Shown here one piece after another: positions 27,398 through 36,857 of a stretch of 64,000 nt of DNA. Each line of letters begins with the position of its first letter. Position 1 is the first letter of the stretch. The translations under genes and the position numbers were made by a program. The stretch is from Chiayiivirga flava (GTDB taxonomy: Bacteria; Pseudomonadota; Gammaproteobacteria; Xanthomonadales; Xanthomonadaceae), in NCBI RefSeq assembly GCF_014202825.1, contig NZ_JACHHP010000004.1, forward strand, positions 1 to 64,000, written 5' to 3'. A model generated the notes under the pieces. The model ran no database searches. It saw only the letters and a program-made list of their open reading frames with translations, and had not been told where the DNA came from.

Positions 27398-30300
27398 ATG
27401 CAAGCCACCGATCACAGCGGCGCCGGCCTTCGCGGCGGCCACCGCAGCAGGACGGCGCGGCGCTGGCTGCTGGGTCTGGCACTGGGCGGCACGCTGCTGG
27501 CGCCGGCCGCGCAGGCGCAGCTGGTCGATCCGATCGGATTCGAGACCTGCCCCTCGGGCGCGGCGCTCGACGCGATCGCCTGTGCCGGCGTGGCAACGCT
27601 GAGCACGCCCGGCGGTCCGCCCGTGGCGGTCGCCTTCGACGGGCGCTTCGGCAGCAGCGGCAGCGTCGGCCTGTTTTCCGACAGCGGCCCGGTGACGATC
27701 GAATTTTCGCCGACCGTCTCGGACGTGCGGATCGACGTGCTGGAGGCCGGCGCGGGCGCCACGGTCGAGGCCTTCGCTGCCGGCGGCGCATCGCTCGGCA
27801 GCGTTCCCGCCGGTGCGGCGGCGCAGATCGTCGCGGCGGGCATCGCACGCATCGTCATCACCGATCCGGACGGCGAATTTGCCCTCGACCAGTTGCAGAC
27901 GGCGCCGGAAGGCGCGGTTGCGGGATGTCCGGTGTACCAGGACGGCTGCGCGGTGGACGTGTGCACGGTGCCGTTCCGCGTCGGCGGCGATGTCGTCGGC
28001 CTCGATGCCGGCGAGACGATCGTGCTGCAGCTCAACGGCGCCGACGATCTGGCGGTGAGCGCCGACGGCGCCTTCCAGTTCGCGACGATCCTCGGGCACG
28101 ACAGCCCCTACGACGTCACCATCGCGACCCAGCCGGCCGGCGAAGTCTGCACCGTGGCTCGCGGCAGCGGGATCATCGACGACGCCGACATCGACGACGT
28201 GCTGGTCGCGTGCGGTCCGCTGCGCAGCATCGGCGGCACGGTGTCGGGCCTTGCGGCAGGCGCCAGCGTGACGCTGCAGAACAACGGCGGCGACGATCTC
28301 GTGGTGTCCGCCAACGGCAGCTTCGCGTTCGCGAACGGCATCCCGGACGGTTTCACCTACGACGCCACCGTGCTGGTGCAGCCGACGATGCCGACGCAGG
28401 TCTGCTCGATCGCCAACGGCAGCGGCACGGCGACGGCCGACGTGACCTCGATCGCGGTGCAGTGCGTGACGCAGACCTTCGCCGTGGGCGGCACGGTCAG
28501 CGGCCTGGCGCCCGGCAACAGCGTGACGCTGGCCAACAACGGCGGCGACACGCTGGTGGTGAATGCGGACGGTGGATTCACCTTCGCGACGCCGGTGCCC
28601 GATCTGGGCGCGTACAACGTGACGGTGCAGGCGCAGCCGACATCGCCGAACCAGGTCTGCACCGTGTCCGGCGGCAGCGGCACGATCATGGGGGCGCCTG
28701 CATCCGTGGCCGTGACGTGCGTGACGCAGACGTACACGATCGGCGGCAGCGTGTCGGGCCTGGCGGCGGGCAACAGCGTGCAGCTGCTCGTCAACGGCGG
28801 CGATGCGCTGACCGTGCCGGCCAACGGCGCCTTCACCTTCGCGACGCCGCTCGACGACGGCAGCGCATACGCGGTGACGGTGTCGGTGCAGCCGACCGAT
28901 CCGGACCAGACCTGCAGCGTGACCGGCGGCAGCGGCACGCTGGCGGGCGCCAATGTCACCTCGATCGGCGTGAGCTGCGTGACGCAGACGCATGCCGTGG
29001 GCGGCACGGTGTCGGGCCTTGTGCCGGGCAATAGCGTGACCCTGGTCAACAACGGTGGCGATGCGCTTGTGGTGCCGGCCAACGGCAGCTTCACCTTCGC
29101 CACGCCCGTGGCGGACGGCGACGCGTATCTGGTGGCCGTGTCGGTGCAGCCGACCTCGCCGAACCAGGTCTGCAGCGTGGCCAACGGCGGCGGCACGATC
29201 GACGGCGCGACCGTCACGACTGTCGCCGTCAGCTGTGTCACCGACACGCACACGGTCGGCGGCAACGTCGCCGGCCTCGCGCCCGGCAACAGCGTGACGC
29301 TCGCGATCAACGGCGGCGAAACGGTGGCGGTGCCGGCCGACGGCAGCTTCGTCTTCCCCACCGCGCTCGACGATGGCAGCAGCTACGCCGTCACCGTGTC
29401 GATCCAGCCGACCGATCCCGACCAGACCTGCACGGTCGGTGCCGGCAGCGGCACGTTGAACGGTGCCGACATCACGAACATTGCCGTGAGCTGCAGCACC
29501 GACACGTACACGGTCGGCGGCACGGTCTCGGGCCTTGCGCCGGGCAACAGCGTGACGCTTGCCAACAGCGGCGGCGATGCGCTCACGGTCTCGGCCAACG
29601 GCGCGTTCGCGTTCGCCACCTCGGTCGAGGACGAAGGCGCCTACCTGGTCACGGTCACCACGCAGCCGACCACCCCGAACCAGACCTGCACCGTTGCCAA
29701 CGGCAGCGGCACGGTCGATGGCGCGGACATCACGTCGGTGACGGTGACCTGCGTGACGCAGACCTACACGATCGGCGGCACGGTCGGTGGCCTGGCGCCG
29801 GGCAACAGCGTCACGCTGACCAACAACGGCGGCGACGCGCTGGTCGTGTCCGCCGACGGCGTGTTTACCTTCGCCACCGCGCTCGACGACGGCAGCGGCT
29901 ACGCCGTGGTCGTGTCGGCGCAGCCGACCGACCCGGACCAGACCTGCACGGTCGGTGCCGGCAGCGGCACGTTGAACGGTGCGAACGTCACGAACATCGC
30001 CGTGACCTGCAGCACCGACACGTACGCGATCGGCGGTTCGGTGTCGGGTCTTACGCCGGGCAACAGCGTGACGCTTGCCAACAACGGCGGCGATGCGCTC
30101 GTGGTCTCGTCGAACGGCACGTTCGTCTTCGCGACGCCGCTCGCCGACGGTTCGCTTTACGCCGTCACCGTGAGCACGCAGCCCACCTCGCCGAACCAGA
30201 CCTGCACGGTCGCCAGCGGCAGCGGCAGCGGCACGGTCGGCGGCGCGGACATCACGTCTGTGACGGTGACCTGCGTGACGGAGACGTACACCGTCGGCGG

Positions 30301-31834
30301 CACCGTGAGCGGCCTTGCCGCGGGCACGAGCGTGACGCTGACCAACAACGGCGGCGATGCGCTCGTCGTGACCGCCGACGGCGTCTTCACCTTCGCCACC
30401 GCGCTCGACGACGGCAGCAGCTATGCCGTGGCGGTGTCGGTGCAGCCGACCTCGCCGGACCAGACCTGCAGCGTCACGGCCGGCAGCGGCACGCTCGCCG
30501 GTGCCGGTGTCGACAACGTGCTCGTCAGCTGCGCGACGCAGACGTACACGGTCGGCGGCACGGTGAGCGGCCTGGCGGCGGGCAACAGCGTCACCCTGAC
30601 CAACAACGGCGGCGATGCGCTGGTCGTCGGCGCGGACGGCAGCTTCACCTTCGCGAGCGCGCTTGCCGACGGCAGCGCCTACGCCGTCGCGGTGTCGGTG
30701 CAGCCGACGTCGCCGAACCAGGTCTGCAGCGTGGCCGGCGGCAGCGGCAACCTCGCCGGTGCGGACGTGACCACGGTGTCCGTCACCTGCGAAACGGAGC
30801 AGTACACCGTCGGCGGCAGCGTGAGCGGCCTCGACGCAGGCAACAGCGTGACCCTGACGAACAACGGCGGCGACATGCTGATGCTCTCGGCCGACGGTGC
30901 CTTCACCTTCGCCACGGCGCTCGACGACGGCAGTGCGTACTCGGTCGCCGTGTCGGCGCAGCCGGACGGCCAGAGCTGCAGCGTGGCCGCGGGCAGCGGC
31001 ACGCTCGCCGGTGCGGACGTGACGACGGTGCTGGTCGACTGCGCGGCGAACACGTTCACCGTCACGCCGTCGGCCGGCGCGGGCGGCACGCTCGATCCGG
31101 GCACGCCGCAGACCGTCGCCGAAGGCGACACCGCCACGTTCGACGTGCTGGCCGACACCGGCTACGACATCGCGGGCATGACCGGCTGCGACGGCAACCT
31201 CGTCGGCACGCAGTACGTCACCGGCGCGATCGATGCCGATTGCACCGTGCAGGCGACGTTCGTGAAACGCACCATCACCGGCACCACGCCGGCCGGGCCG
31301 GCGACGGCGTCGGTGGGTGGCGACTGGGTCTTCGCCGAGACCGGCAACGGGCCGATGCAAAGCGCGGGCTTCATCCCGGCCAGCGGCCATCCCAAGAGCC
31401 CGGCGACGCTGCCGGCCGATGTCGTGTTCCCGACCGGACTGATCGATTTCGTGCTGGTGGAAGGGCAGGCCGGCACGACGGCATCGGTGCAGATCGTGTT
31501 CGCGCAGGCGGTGCCGGCGGGCGCGCAGTTCCAGGTGTACGGGCCGAGCGCCGGGAACCCCACACCGCACTGGCAGGTGCTGCCGGTGACGGTGGCGGGC
31601 AATGTCGTCACGCTGCAGCCCACCGACGGCAGCAACGGCGACGGCGACGTGTCGGCGAACGCGGTGATTCCGCTCGTCGGTGGATTCGCGGTGGCGCAGG
31701 GCGTGGTGGATCCGCCGCCGGCCAGTGCGCCGGCGGTCATTCCGGCCACGTCGACGTGGGCGCTTCTGGGGCTGGCGTTGATGCTGGGACTGCTCGGGCT
31801 CGGCGGCGTGCGCGCCGCGGGTTCGCGCGATTGA
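27398..31834 (+). CDS. Large secreted 12-repeat protein with IPTL-like C-terminal sorting tail
   Basis: 1478 residues from ATG 27398, chosen for its GGGGA site; 27332 and 27341 are alternatives. A long signal peptide (RRWLLGLALGGTLLAPAAQAQ) and a 150-residue head come first. Residues 193-1219 are twelve repeats of about 85 residues (VGGTVSGLAPGNSVTL, NNGGDALVVSADGSFTFAT, YAVTVSVQP, then a Cys pair in CTVASGSGT and VTVTC). After them come an InlB-B-like repeat (TPSAGAGGTLDPGTPQTVAE) and a domain like choice-of-anchor U. The end, from Ile1448, is I-P-A-T-S-T-W, a hydrophobic helix and Arg/Ala, close to the IPTL-CTERM signal processed by exosortase H. It is probably a surface filament or adhesin. 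No ligand is evident. Confidence 0.85.
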   Translation: MQATDHSGAGLRGGHRSRTARRWLLGLALGGTLLAPAAQAQLVDPIGFETCPSGAALDAIACAGVATLSTPGGPPVAVAFDGRFGSSGSVGLFSDSGPVTIEFSPTVSDVRIDVLEAGAGATVEAFAAGGASLGSVPAGAAAQIVAAGIARIVITDPDGEFALDQLQTAPEGAVAGCPVYQDGCAVDVCTVPFRVGGDVVGLDAGETIVLQLNGADDLAVSADGAFQFATILGHDSPYDVTIATQPAGEVCTVARGSGIIDDADIDDVLVACGPLRSIGGTVSGLAAGASVTLQNNGGDDLVVSANGSFAFANGIPDGFTYDATVLVQPTMPTQVCSIANGSGTATADVTSIAVQCVTQTFAVGGTVSGLAPGNSVTLANNGGDTLVVNADGGFTFATPVPDLGAYNVTVQAQPTSPNQVCTVSGGSGTIMGAPASVAVTCVTQTYTIGGSVSGLAAGNSVQLLVNGGDALTVPANGAFTFATPLDDGSAYAVTVSVQPTDPDQTCSVTGGSGTLAGANVTSIGVSCVTQTHAVGGTVSGLVPGNSVTLVNNGGDALVVPANGSFTFATPVADGDAYLVAVSVQPTSPNQVCSVANGGGTIDGATVTTVAVSCVTDTHTVGGNVAGLAPGNSVTLAINGGETVAVPADGSFVFPTALDDGSSYAVTVSIQPTDPDQTCTVGAGSGTLNGADITNIAVSCSTDTYTVGGTVSGLAPGNSVTLANSGGDALTVSANGAFAFATSVEDEGAYLVTVTTQPTTPNQTCTVANGSGTVDGADITSVTVTCVTQTYTIGGTVGGLAPGNSVTLTNNGGDALVVSADGVFTFATALDDGSGYAVVVSAQPTDPDQTCTVGAGSGTLNGANVTNIAVTCSTDTYAIGGSVSGLTPGNSVTLANNGGDALVVSSNGTFVFATPLADGSLYAVTVSTQPTSPNQTCTVASGSGSGTVGGADITSVTVTCVTETYTVGGTVSGLAAGTSVTLTNNGGDALVVTADGVFTFATALDDGSSYAVAVSVQPTSPDQTCSVTAGSGTLAGAGVDNVLVSCATQTYTVGGTVSGLAAGNSVTLTNNGGDALVVGADGSFTFASALADGSAYAVAVSVQPTSPNQVCSVAGGSGNLAGADVTTVSVTCETEQYTVGGSVSGLDAGNSVTLTNNGGDMLMLSADGAFTFATALDDGSAYSVAVSAQPDGQSCSVAAGSGTLAGADVTTVLVDCAANTFTVTPSAGAGGTLDPGTPQTVAEGDTATFDVLADTGYDIAGMTGCDGNLVGTQYVTGAIDADCTVQATFVKRTITGTTPAGPATASVGGDWVFAETGNGPMQSAGFIPASGHPKSPATLPADVVFPTGLIDFVLVEGQAGTTASVQIVFAQAVPAGAQFQVYGPSAGNPTPHWQVLPVTVAGNVVTLQPTDGSNGDGDVSANAVIPLVGGFAVAQGVVDPPPASAPAVIPATSTWALLGLALMLGLLGLGGVRAAGSRD
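27974..31054 (+). repeat. Twelve tandem ~256-bp coding repeats
   Basis: Direct repeats of 252-264 bp encode the 85-residue modules of the surface protein. Units 4-11 are the most alike at DNA level, while units 1-2 are the most diverged. Unit 9 carries two extra codons (a duplicated Ser-Gly, SGSGSGT). Unit 12 is short by two residues (QPDGQSC in place of QPTSPNQTC). Such an array is prone to copy-number change between strains. Confidence 0.9.
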
Positions 31835-31870
31835 CGATGCGGTATGGCGGGCGCTTCCGGCGCCCGCCAC

Positions 31871-31897
31871 ACACTTCGCACACTTCGCACACTTCGC
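31871..31897. repeat. Short tandem repeat, 9-bp unit x3
   Basis: ACACTTCGC is repeated three times plus a partial fourth unit, 37 bp after the stop of the large surface-protein gene. Confidence 0.85.
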
Positions 31898-31931
31898 ACA
31901 CAGCGGCACAAGGCGCCACGAAGCCTCCCGC

Positions 31932-31961
31932 CCGTCGTCCCGGCGTTCGCCGGGACGACGG
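31932..31961. repeat. Perfect 14-bp inverted repeat
   Basis: CCGTCGTCCCGGCG and its exact complement are separated by TT. It resembles the CCCGGCGAACGCCGGGA palindromes scattered in many proteobacterial genomes. It has no T-tract and lies 97 bp past a gene end, so it could be a repeat or a 3-prime hairpin. Confidence 0.75.
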
Positions 31962-32150
31962 TGTGGGTGGTGCGTTCGCGACGACGGGTCTGCTGGCTCC
32001 GATGTCGAGAAAGCCACATCGCCGTCGATACCGCGCCGGGTGATGCCACTGTTTCCCGTCTGCCAACACCGCTGCGCGATGACGCGGCCTCCCGGCGATC
32101 TTCTCTAGGACGCGAATGCGCGCATGCGTCGCCGGCATGCATCGAAACGT

Positions 32151-32200
32151 CCTTCTCCCGCGCAGCGGGGGAAGGTGGCGGCAGCCGGAAGGGGGCGCTC
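32151..32200. repeat. REP-like repeat, copy 6
   Basis: The CCTTCTCCCGCGCAGCGGGG core matches the left arm at 36684 over its first 27 bp and then GGAAGGGGG. It lies 17 bp from the holC stop. The 382-bp gap 31835-32216 holds this, the two repeats above and no recognisable gene. Confidence 0.75.
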
Positions 32201-32216
32201 TTCGCTCCCCGGCACG

Positions 32217-32648
32217 CTACATATCGATCTTCTTCAGCTCGAACCCACGCGCCTGGTAATCGCGCCACCGCGCCCGCAGCGGTTCGCGCGCCGACGGATC
32301 GGCGGGCACCACCTCCAGCACCCGCTCGCAGGTGCCGCGGAACGGCGCATCGCGCAGGTTGATGACCAGCGGCCGATCCGGCACGTCGAACTCCGGCGAG
32401 GCGATGACGATCGGCGTGATCTCGTCGTCGTCATCTTCCTGCTGGCCCGCGATCTGGTGCGGCAGGTAGGCGTCCTCGTCGAAGTCCCACAGGCGCTCGT
32501 CCAGCGCCTCGGCCTGCATCGCATCGCGCGCGAGGATCAGCACCGGCTGGCCGGTCTCGTACGCCTTGCGTGCAAGTTCGCAGACCAGCAACAGCGGATC
32601 GTCGGCGAAACGCGGCTTGGCGATGAGGTAGAAATCGGCGCGGGGCAT
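32217..32648 (-). CDS. holC: DNA polymerase III chi subunit
   Basis: 143 residues, normal for chi. Family features are the N-terminal RADFYLIAKPRF, CELARKAYETGQPVLILARDAMQAEALDERLWDFDEDAYLPHQI and the late PLVINLRDAPFRG followed by WRDYQARGFELKKIDM. Chi joins psi of the clamp loader to the C-terminal tail of SSB. The acidic QQEDDDDE insertion is slightly longer than I expect. It lies downstream of pepA on the same strand, as in many gammaproteobacteria (pepA-holC-valS), though here valS has been separated from them. A heptamer repeat element fills the 98-bp gap to pepA. Confidence 0.94.
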   Translation of the reverse strand: MPRADFYLIAKPRFADDPLLLVCELARKAYETGQPVLILARDAMQAEALDERLWDFDEDAYLPHQIAGQQEDDDDEITPIVIASPEFDVPDRPLVINLRDAPFRGTCERVLEVVPADPSAREPLRARWRDYQARGFELKKIDM

Positions 32649-32660
32649 GGGAGGGGGCGT

Positions 32661-32749
32661 GATTGGCGATTCGAGATTCGTGATTCGTCAGAGCCGTTTC
32701 GGCGCGGCGGCGCGGCTTTTTCGAATCTCCTATCCCGAATCCCGAATCA
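32661..32749. repeat. Facing-heptamer element B (pepA-holC junction)
   Basis: The left arm, 32661-32688, is four heptamers (GATTGGC, GATTCGA, GATTCGT, GATTCGT). The right arm, 32722-32749, is four (CGAATCT, CCTATCC, CGAATCC, CGAATCA). The spacer is 33 bp. The last heptamer contains the pepA stop codon on the minus strand (32749-32747). Confidence 0.88.
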
Positions 32750-34219
32750 CGTGCGATCCATCAACCACTGCGTCAGCAGCGGCACCGGACGCCCGGTGGC
32801 AAGACCCTTGCGGCCCTCGTCCCATGCCGTGCCGGCGATGTCGAGGTGGGCCCAGCGCTGGCCGTCGGTGAAGCGTGCGAGGAAGCAGCCGGCGGTGATC
32901 GCGCCGGCCCACTTGCCGCCGATGTTGGCCATGTCGGCCGAGCCCGAATCGAGCATCGGCTGGTAGTCGTCCCACAGCGGCAGGCGCCAGGCGCGATCGT
33001 GCGTGGCGAGGCCTGCGGCAAGCAGTTCGTCGGCGAGGTCGTCGTGCTTGCTCATGAGGCCGTGCGCGTGTTTGCCGAGCGCCACAACGCAGGCGCCGGT
33101 GAGCGTGGCGACGTCGATCAGCGTGGCCGGATTCAGCCGCTGCGCGTAGGTCAGCGCATCGCACAGGATGAGCCGGCCTTCGGCGTCGGTGTTGAGCACT
33201 TCGATGGTCTGGCCGCTCATCGAGGTGAGCACGTCGCTCGGACGGTAGGCGTTGCCGTCGGGCATGTTTTCCACGGCCGCGACGACCGCCGCCAGATTGA
33301 TCGGCAGCGCGAGCTTGACCGCGCTCAGAAAGCTGCCGAGCACGGTGGCGGCACCGCACATGTCGAACTTCATCTCCTCCATGCCCGCGCCGGGCTTGAG
33401 CGAGAGGCCGCCCGAATCGAAGGTGATGCCCTTGCCGACCAGCACGTGCGGCTTCGCGTCGCCCGCGCCGGTGTAGCGCAGCACGATGAGCTTGGGCGGA
33501 TTCGCGCTGCCCTGGGCCACGCCGAGCAGCGAGCCCATGCCGAGCGTTTCCATGTCGGCGCGTTCGAGCACCTCGCAGGTGACGCTGGCGGCGTGCTCGC
33601 GCGCGAGCTGCATCGACTGCGCGGCAAGATAGGCCGGATTGCAGATGTTCGGCGGCAGGTTGCCGAGCTCGCGCGCGAAGCGCACGCCGGCGGCGATGCC
33701 GTCGGCCACGCGCAGCGCGTCGGCGCTGGCGTCGTCGCCGACGAGCGTGAGCCGTTCGAGCCGCGCGCCGTTGCCGGCCTTGCGCGTGGCGGTGTAGGTG
33801 TAGGACACGTGAAACGCGGCAAGTGCGGCCTGGCGCAGCTTCCACGCATCGTCGCGACCCGATACCGCAAGCTCCGGCAGGGTGGTGTGCACGTGCTTGA
33901 CCGGTCCGCCCTTGAGCGAGCGCAGCGATTCGCTGCAGGCCTTGAGGTAGCGGCCGGTGTCGAGCTTGCCGGCTTCGCCCACGCCCACTGCGAGCACGCG
34001 CGGCGCCGCGACGCCGTCGAGCGCGTGCAGCAGCGCGACGCGACCGGGCTTGCCGGAAATGTCGCCGCTCTCCACGAGCCGCGCGAGTTTGCCGCCGGAC
34101 GCCGCATCGATGTCGGCGGCTGCCGGCGACAGGCCCGTGTCCTCGAACACGGCGACGACGATCGCATCGGCGCTCACCTCGGCGGGCCGGGTGCGCAGCA
34201 GGCTCAGATTCAGGCTCAT
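32747..34219 (-). CDS. pepA: Leucyl aminopeptidase (cytosol aminopeptidase)
   Basis: 490 residues from ATG 34219 ([16 protein letters not shown]). The M17 C-terminal catalytic domain shows [15 protein letters not shown] (Lys and Asp metal ligands), the [12 protein letters not shown] segment and the family signature N343-T-D-A-E-G-R-L, with Asp345 and Glu347 binding the two metals. The N-terminal domain (1-170) is the variable PepA part that in E. coli also binds DNA at xer sites. The enzyme removes N-terminal residues from peptides in the cytosol. It is divergent from lptF, as in Pseudomonas and Xanthomonas. Its stop codon is supplied by heptamer element B. Confidence 0.95.
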   Translation of the reverse strand: MSLNLSLLRTRPAEVSADAIVVAVFEDTGLSPAAADIDAASGGKLARLVESGDISGKPGRVALLHALDGVAAPRVLAVGVGEAGKLDTGRYLKACSESLRSLKGGPVKHVHTTLPELAVSGRDDAWKLRQAALAAFHVSYTYTATRKAGNGARLERLTLVGDDASADALRVADGIAAGVRFARELGNLPPNICNPAYLAAQSMQLAREHAASVTCEVLERADMETLGMGSLLGVAQGSANPPKLIVLRYTGAGDAKPHVLVGKGITFDSGGLSLKPGAGMEEMKFDMCGAATVLGSFLSAVKLALPINLAAVVAAVENMPDGNAYRPSDVLTSMSGQTIEVLNTDAEGRLILCDALTYAQRLNPATLIDVATLTGACVVALGKHAHGLMSKHDDLADELLAAGLATHDRAWRLPLWDDYQPMLDSGSADMANIGGKWAGAITAGCFLARFTDGQRWAHLDIAGTAWDEGRKGLATGRPVPLLTQWLMDRT

Positions 34220-34397
34220 GGGTTTCCTGGAACGGGACGGACGGGCGATACTGGCGGGCGCCGCTCGTTCGCATCGACAGCGATGCCAAGCGGCGGCGGA
34301 ACAAGAAGGTCCGGATTCTAGTGTCACGTCGGCGAAATTCCCAACGCCGCCGATCGCGCCGCACCGGACCGCAAGACCGTTCACTCACCGGCCAGCC

Positions 34398-35498
34398 GTG
34401 CACGACTCCTCCTTCCTTCCCCGCATCGACCGCTATCTGCTGCGCGAGTTGATCGGCGCGTTCTTCGCCTCGACCGTGGTGCTGGTGCTGGTGAGCACCA
34501 GTGGCCTGGTCACGGACATTCTCGGCAAGATCGTGCGCGGCAAGCTGCCGGCGGCGCTGCTGTTCTCGCAGCTCGGCCTGCGGTCGCTGGAACTGCTGCC
34601 GGTGCTGCTGCCGCTGGCGCTGTTCATCGGCGTGCTGCTGGCGTACGGGCGGCTCTATCGCGACAGCGAAATGGCGGTGCTGGCGTCCGCCGGCCTCGGC
34701 ACGAAGCGGCTCGCGCGGCCGCTGCTGATGCTGGCCATTCCGGTGGCGGTCGCCGTGGGCATGACCTCGCTGTGGCTTGCGCCCGCGGCGCTGCGCACCT
34801 CCAAGGCGATGGTGGACGCGGCCAACAAGTCGCTGCTGGTCGCAGGGCTCGAGCCCGGGCGGTTCGTGCAGATCCCGGGGCGCGACAGCATCGTGTACAT
34901 GGCCGAGATGGATCCGGACGGCAGCAGGTTCCGCCGCATGTTCGTGCAGACCGAACGCGACGGTCGCATCGACGTCGTCACCGCGCGCAGCGGCGAGTTG
35001 TATCAGGAAAGCGAGGGCGACGAACGCTATCTCAGCCTGTCGCAGGGCTTCCGCGTCGAAGGCGAACTGGGCAAGGACGCATTCCGCATCATGCGTTTCG
35101 AGCGCAACGATATCCGCGTGCCCGACAGCGAACCCACCGACGGCGGCCGCAGCGAGGAGCGCAACACCACGCCGGAACTGTTCCGCAGCAACGAGCCGAT
35201 CGCACGCGCCGAATTCCACTGGCGCATCGGCACGCCGCTGGCCACCGCCATCCTGGCGCTGCTGGCCCTGCCGCTGTCGCGCACCCAGCCGCGCGCGGCG
35301 CGCTACGGCCGCATCCTGCTCGCGCTGGTGAGCTACATCGTCTACCTCAACCTGCTCTCGCTCGGGCGTGCATGGCTGGCGGACGGCTCGCTGCCGGGCT
35401 GGCTCGGACTGTGGTGGGTGCACGGTCCGGCGCTGGGCGCGGCGCTGTGGATGCTGTGGCGCGACGAACGCCTGCCGCGTCCACGGAGTGCGGCATGA
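34398..35498 (+). CDS. lptF: LPS export permease LptF
   Basis: 366 residues from GTG 34398. No ATG lies near the conserved start LPRIDRYLLRELIGAFFAS, so the GTG is the best start, although its ribosome binding site is poor. It is a YjgP/YjgQ-family permease: two membrane segments, a periplasmic beta-jellyroll of about 150 residues (roughly 115-265, including PGRDSIVYMAEMDPDG and RVEGELGKDAFRIMRFE), then three to four membrane segments (TPLATAILALLALPLS and following). With LptG and LptB it lifts LPS from the inner membrane onto the LptA bridge. The stop overlaps the lptG start (ATGA). Confidence 0.95.
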   Translation: MHDSSFLPRIDRYLLRELIGAFFASTVVLVLVSTSGLVTDILGKIVRGKLPAALLFSQLGLRSLELLPVLLPLALFIGVLLAYGRLYRDSEMAVLASAGLGTKRLARPLLMLAIPVAVAVGMTSLWLAPAALRTSKAMVDAANKSLLVAGLEPGRFVQIPGRDSIVYMAEMDPDGSRFRRMFVQTERDGRIDVVTARSGELYQESEGDERYLSLSQGFRVEGELGKDAFRIMRFERNDIRVPDSEPTDGGRSEERNTTPELFRSNEPIARAEFHWRIGTPLATAILALLALPLSRTQPRAARYGRILLALVSYIVYLNLLSLGRAWLADGSLPGWLGLWWVHGPALGAALWMLWRDERLPRPRSAA

Positions 35499-36610
35499 TC
35501 CCGGCACGGCCGAGCGACATGCTGCCGCGCCTGAGCGACCGGCTGATCGCGCGCAACGTGCTCGGCGCGCTGCTGCTGGTGTGGGGCACGCTGCTCGCGT
35601 TCGACCTCATCGGCGGTTTCATCGAGGAAGTCGACGAGATCGGGCAGGGCAACTACGACGCGCTCACCGCGTTTTTCTACATCGCCTACCAGATCCCGCG
35701 CCGCGCCTACACGCTGTTTCCGACGTCCGCGATGATCGGCTGCCTGCTCGGCATGGGCGCGCTCGCGGCCACGTCCGAGCTCACGGCGCTGCGCTCGGCC
35801 GGGCTCTCGCGGCTGCGCATCTGCCTGTCCGCGGTGGCCGTGGTGGGCACGCTGACGCTGGCGATGGTGGTCGTGGGCGAGACGATCGGACCGCTCGGCG
35901 ATCAGCGTTCCCAGGCGCTGGAAGTCGCGGCCAAGTCGAATGACGTGGCGGTCGCCGGGGGATCGGGAGTCTGGGCGCGCGAAGGCGACACCTTCCTCAA
36001 CGCGCACCGCGGCCGCAGCGTGGGCATCGGCGCGGAAGCGACAATCGAACTGGACGATGTGCGGCTCTACGAATTCGACGGCGACGGCCGCCTGCTCTCG
36101 ATCGCCGTGGCCGCGCGCGCCCAGCACAGCGGCGGCGCGTGGACGCTGTTCGACGTGCGGCGCTCGTTCTTCCGCGAGAATTCGGTGGAAAGCAGCACCG
36201 TCGCGCAGGAGCGCTGGGATTCGGCGCTCAATCCCGACGTGCTGAGCCTGGGCGTGACGCGGCCGCGTTACCTGAGCACGGCCGATCTCAACGAGAGCCT
36301 GGCGTACCTGCAGCGCAATGGCCTGGACATCGGCGCGTTCGAGAACGCGTACTGGTCGCGCTGGTTCTACCCGGTGAACGCGCTGGTGCTGTGCCTGGCG
36401 GTGCTGCCGTTCGCATTCGGCACGCTGCGGTCCGGTGGCCTCGGCAAGCGGCTGTTCCTGGGCATCGTGTTCGGGCTGGGCTACTTCATGCTGCAGACCC
36501 TGACGGTGAACATGGCCGAGGTGTTCCGCTTCGACCTGCGCCTGGGCAACGCCTTGCCGCCGCTGCTCGTGGCGCTGGGATGCTGGCTGTATTTCCGCAA
36601 GCGGGTGTAG
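35495..36610 (+). CDS. lptG: LPS export permease LptG
   Basis: 371 residues. It has the same fold as LptF, with the conserved RLSDRLIARNVLGALLLVWGTLLAFDLIG start, TLFPTSAMIGCLLGMGALAATSELTALRSAGLS (coupling helix to LptB), a periplasmic jellyroll (about 130-275) and C-terminal membrane segments ending near GNALPPLLVALGCWLYFRKRV. It is translationally coupled to lptF. The ATPase gene lptB is not in the window. It is followed by a long inverted repeat at 36684-36832. Confidence 0.95.
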   Translation: MIPARPSDMLPRLSDRLIARNVLGALLLVWGTLLAFDLIGGFIEEVDEIGQGNYDALTAFFYIAYQIPRRAYTLFPTSAMIGCLLGMGALAATSELTALRSAGLSRLRICLSAVAVVGTLTLAMVVVGETIGPLGDQRSQALEVAAKSNDVAVAGGSGVWAREGDTFLNAHRGRSVGIGAEATIELDDVRLYEFDGDGRLLSIAVAARAQHSGGAWTLFDVRRSFFRENSVESSTVAQERWDSALNPDVLSLGVTRPRYLSTADLNESLAYLQRNGLDIGAFENAYWSRWFYPVNALVLCLAVLPFAFGTLRSGGLGKRLFLGIVFGLGYFMLQTLTVNMAEVFRFDLRLGNALPPLLVALGCWLYFRKRV

Positions 36611-36683
36611 TCGACAACGTTCGCTGACGTTGCCCGCCGCCCGCCGCGCCCGCCGCCCTCCGCCACAAGAACGCGCCGCCGTT

Positions 36684-36832
36684 CCTTCTCCCGCGCAGCG
36701 GGGGAAGGTGCCCGAAGGGCGGAAGGGGGTGCGAGCGCAGCGAGCGTCTTCGCAACTCCCGCCTCCGAAACGACCGGCAAGTGCGCCCCCTTCCGCCCTC
36801 TGGGCACCTTCCCCCGCTGCGCGGGAGAAGGG
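36684..36832. repeat. Long inverted pair of REP-like units
   Basis: Arms of about 50 bp at 36684-36733 and 36784-36832 are near-perfect reverse complements. Each starts or ends in the CCTTCTCCCGCGCAGCGGGG hairpin and continues through GGTGCCCGAAGGGCGGAAGG, with about 50 bp between. It fills most of the 247-bp convergent gap between lptG and the RDD gene and could form a very stable cruciform or RNA hairpin. Confidence 0.88.
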
Positions 36833-36857
36833 ACCAGCGCGAGGCGCGGGAGGCGTG

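Noticed and set aside
27974-31054. Tandem repeats considered as a CRISPR-like or satellite array
   Set aside because: The repeats are 256 bp, in frame and encode protein modules. There are no short palindromic repeats with unique spacers and no cas genes.
27185-32017. A 1610-codon open frame antisense to the repeat surface protein
   Set aside because: Its translation is Arg/His/Ala-rich and simply mirrors the GC-rich coding repeats. It has no domain character, and the plus strand has signal peptide, modules and sorting tail.
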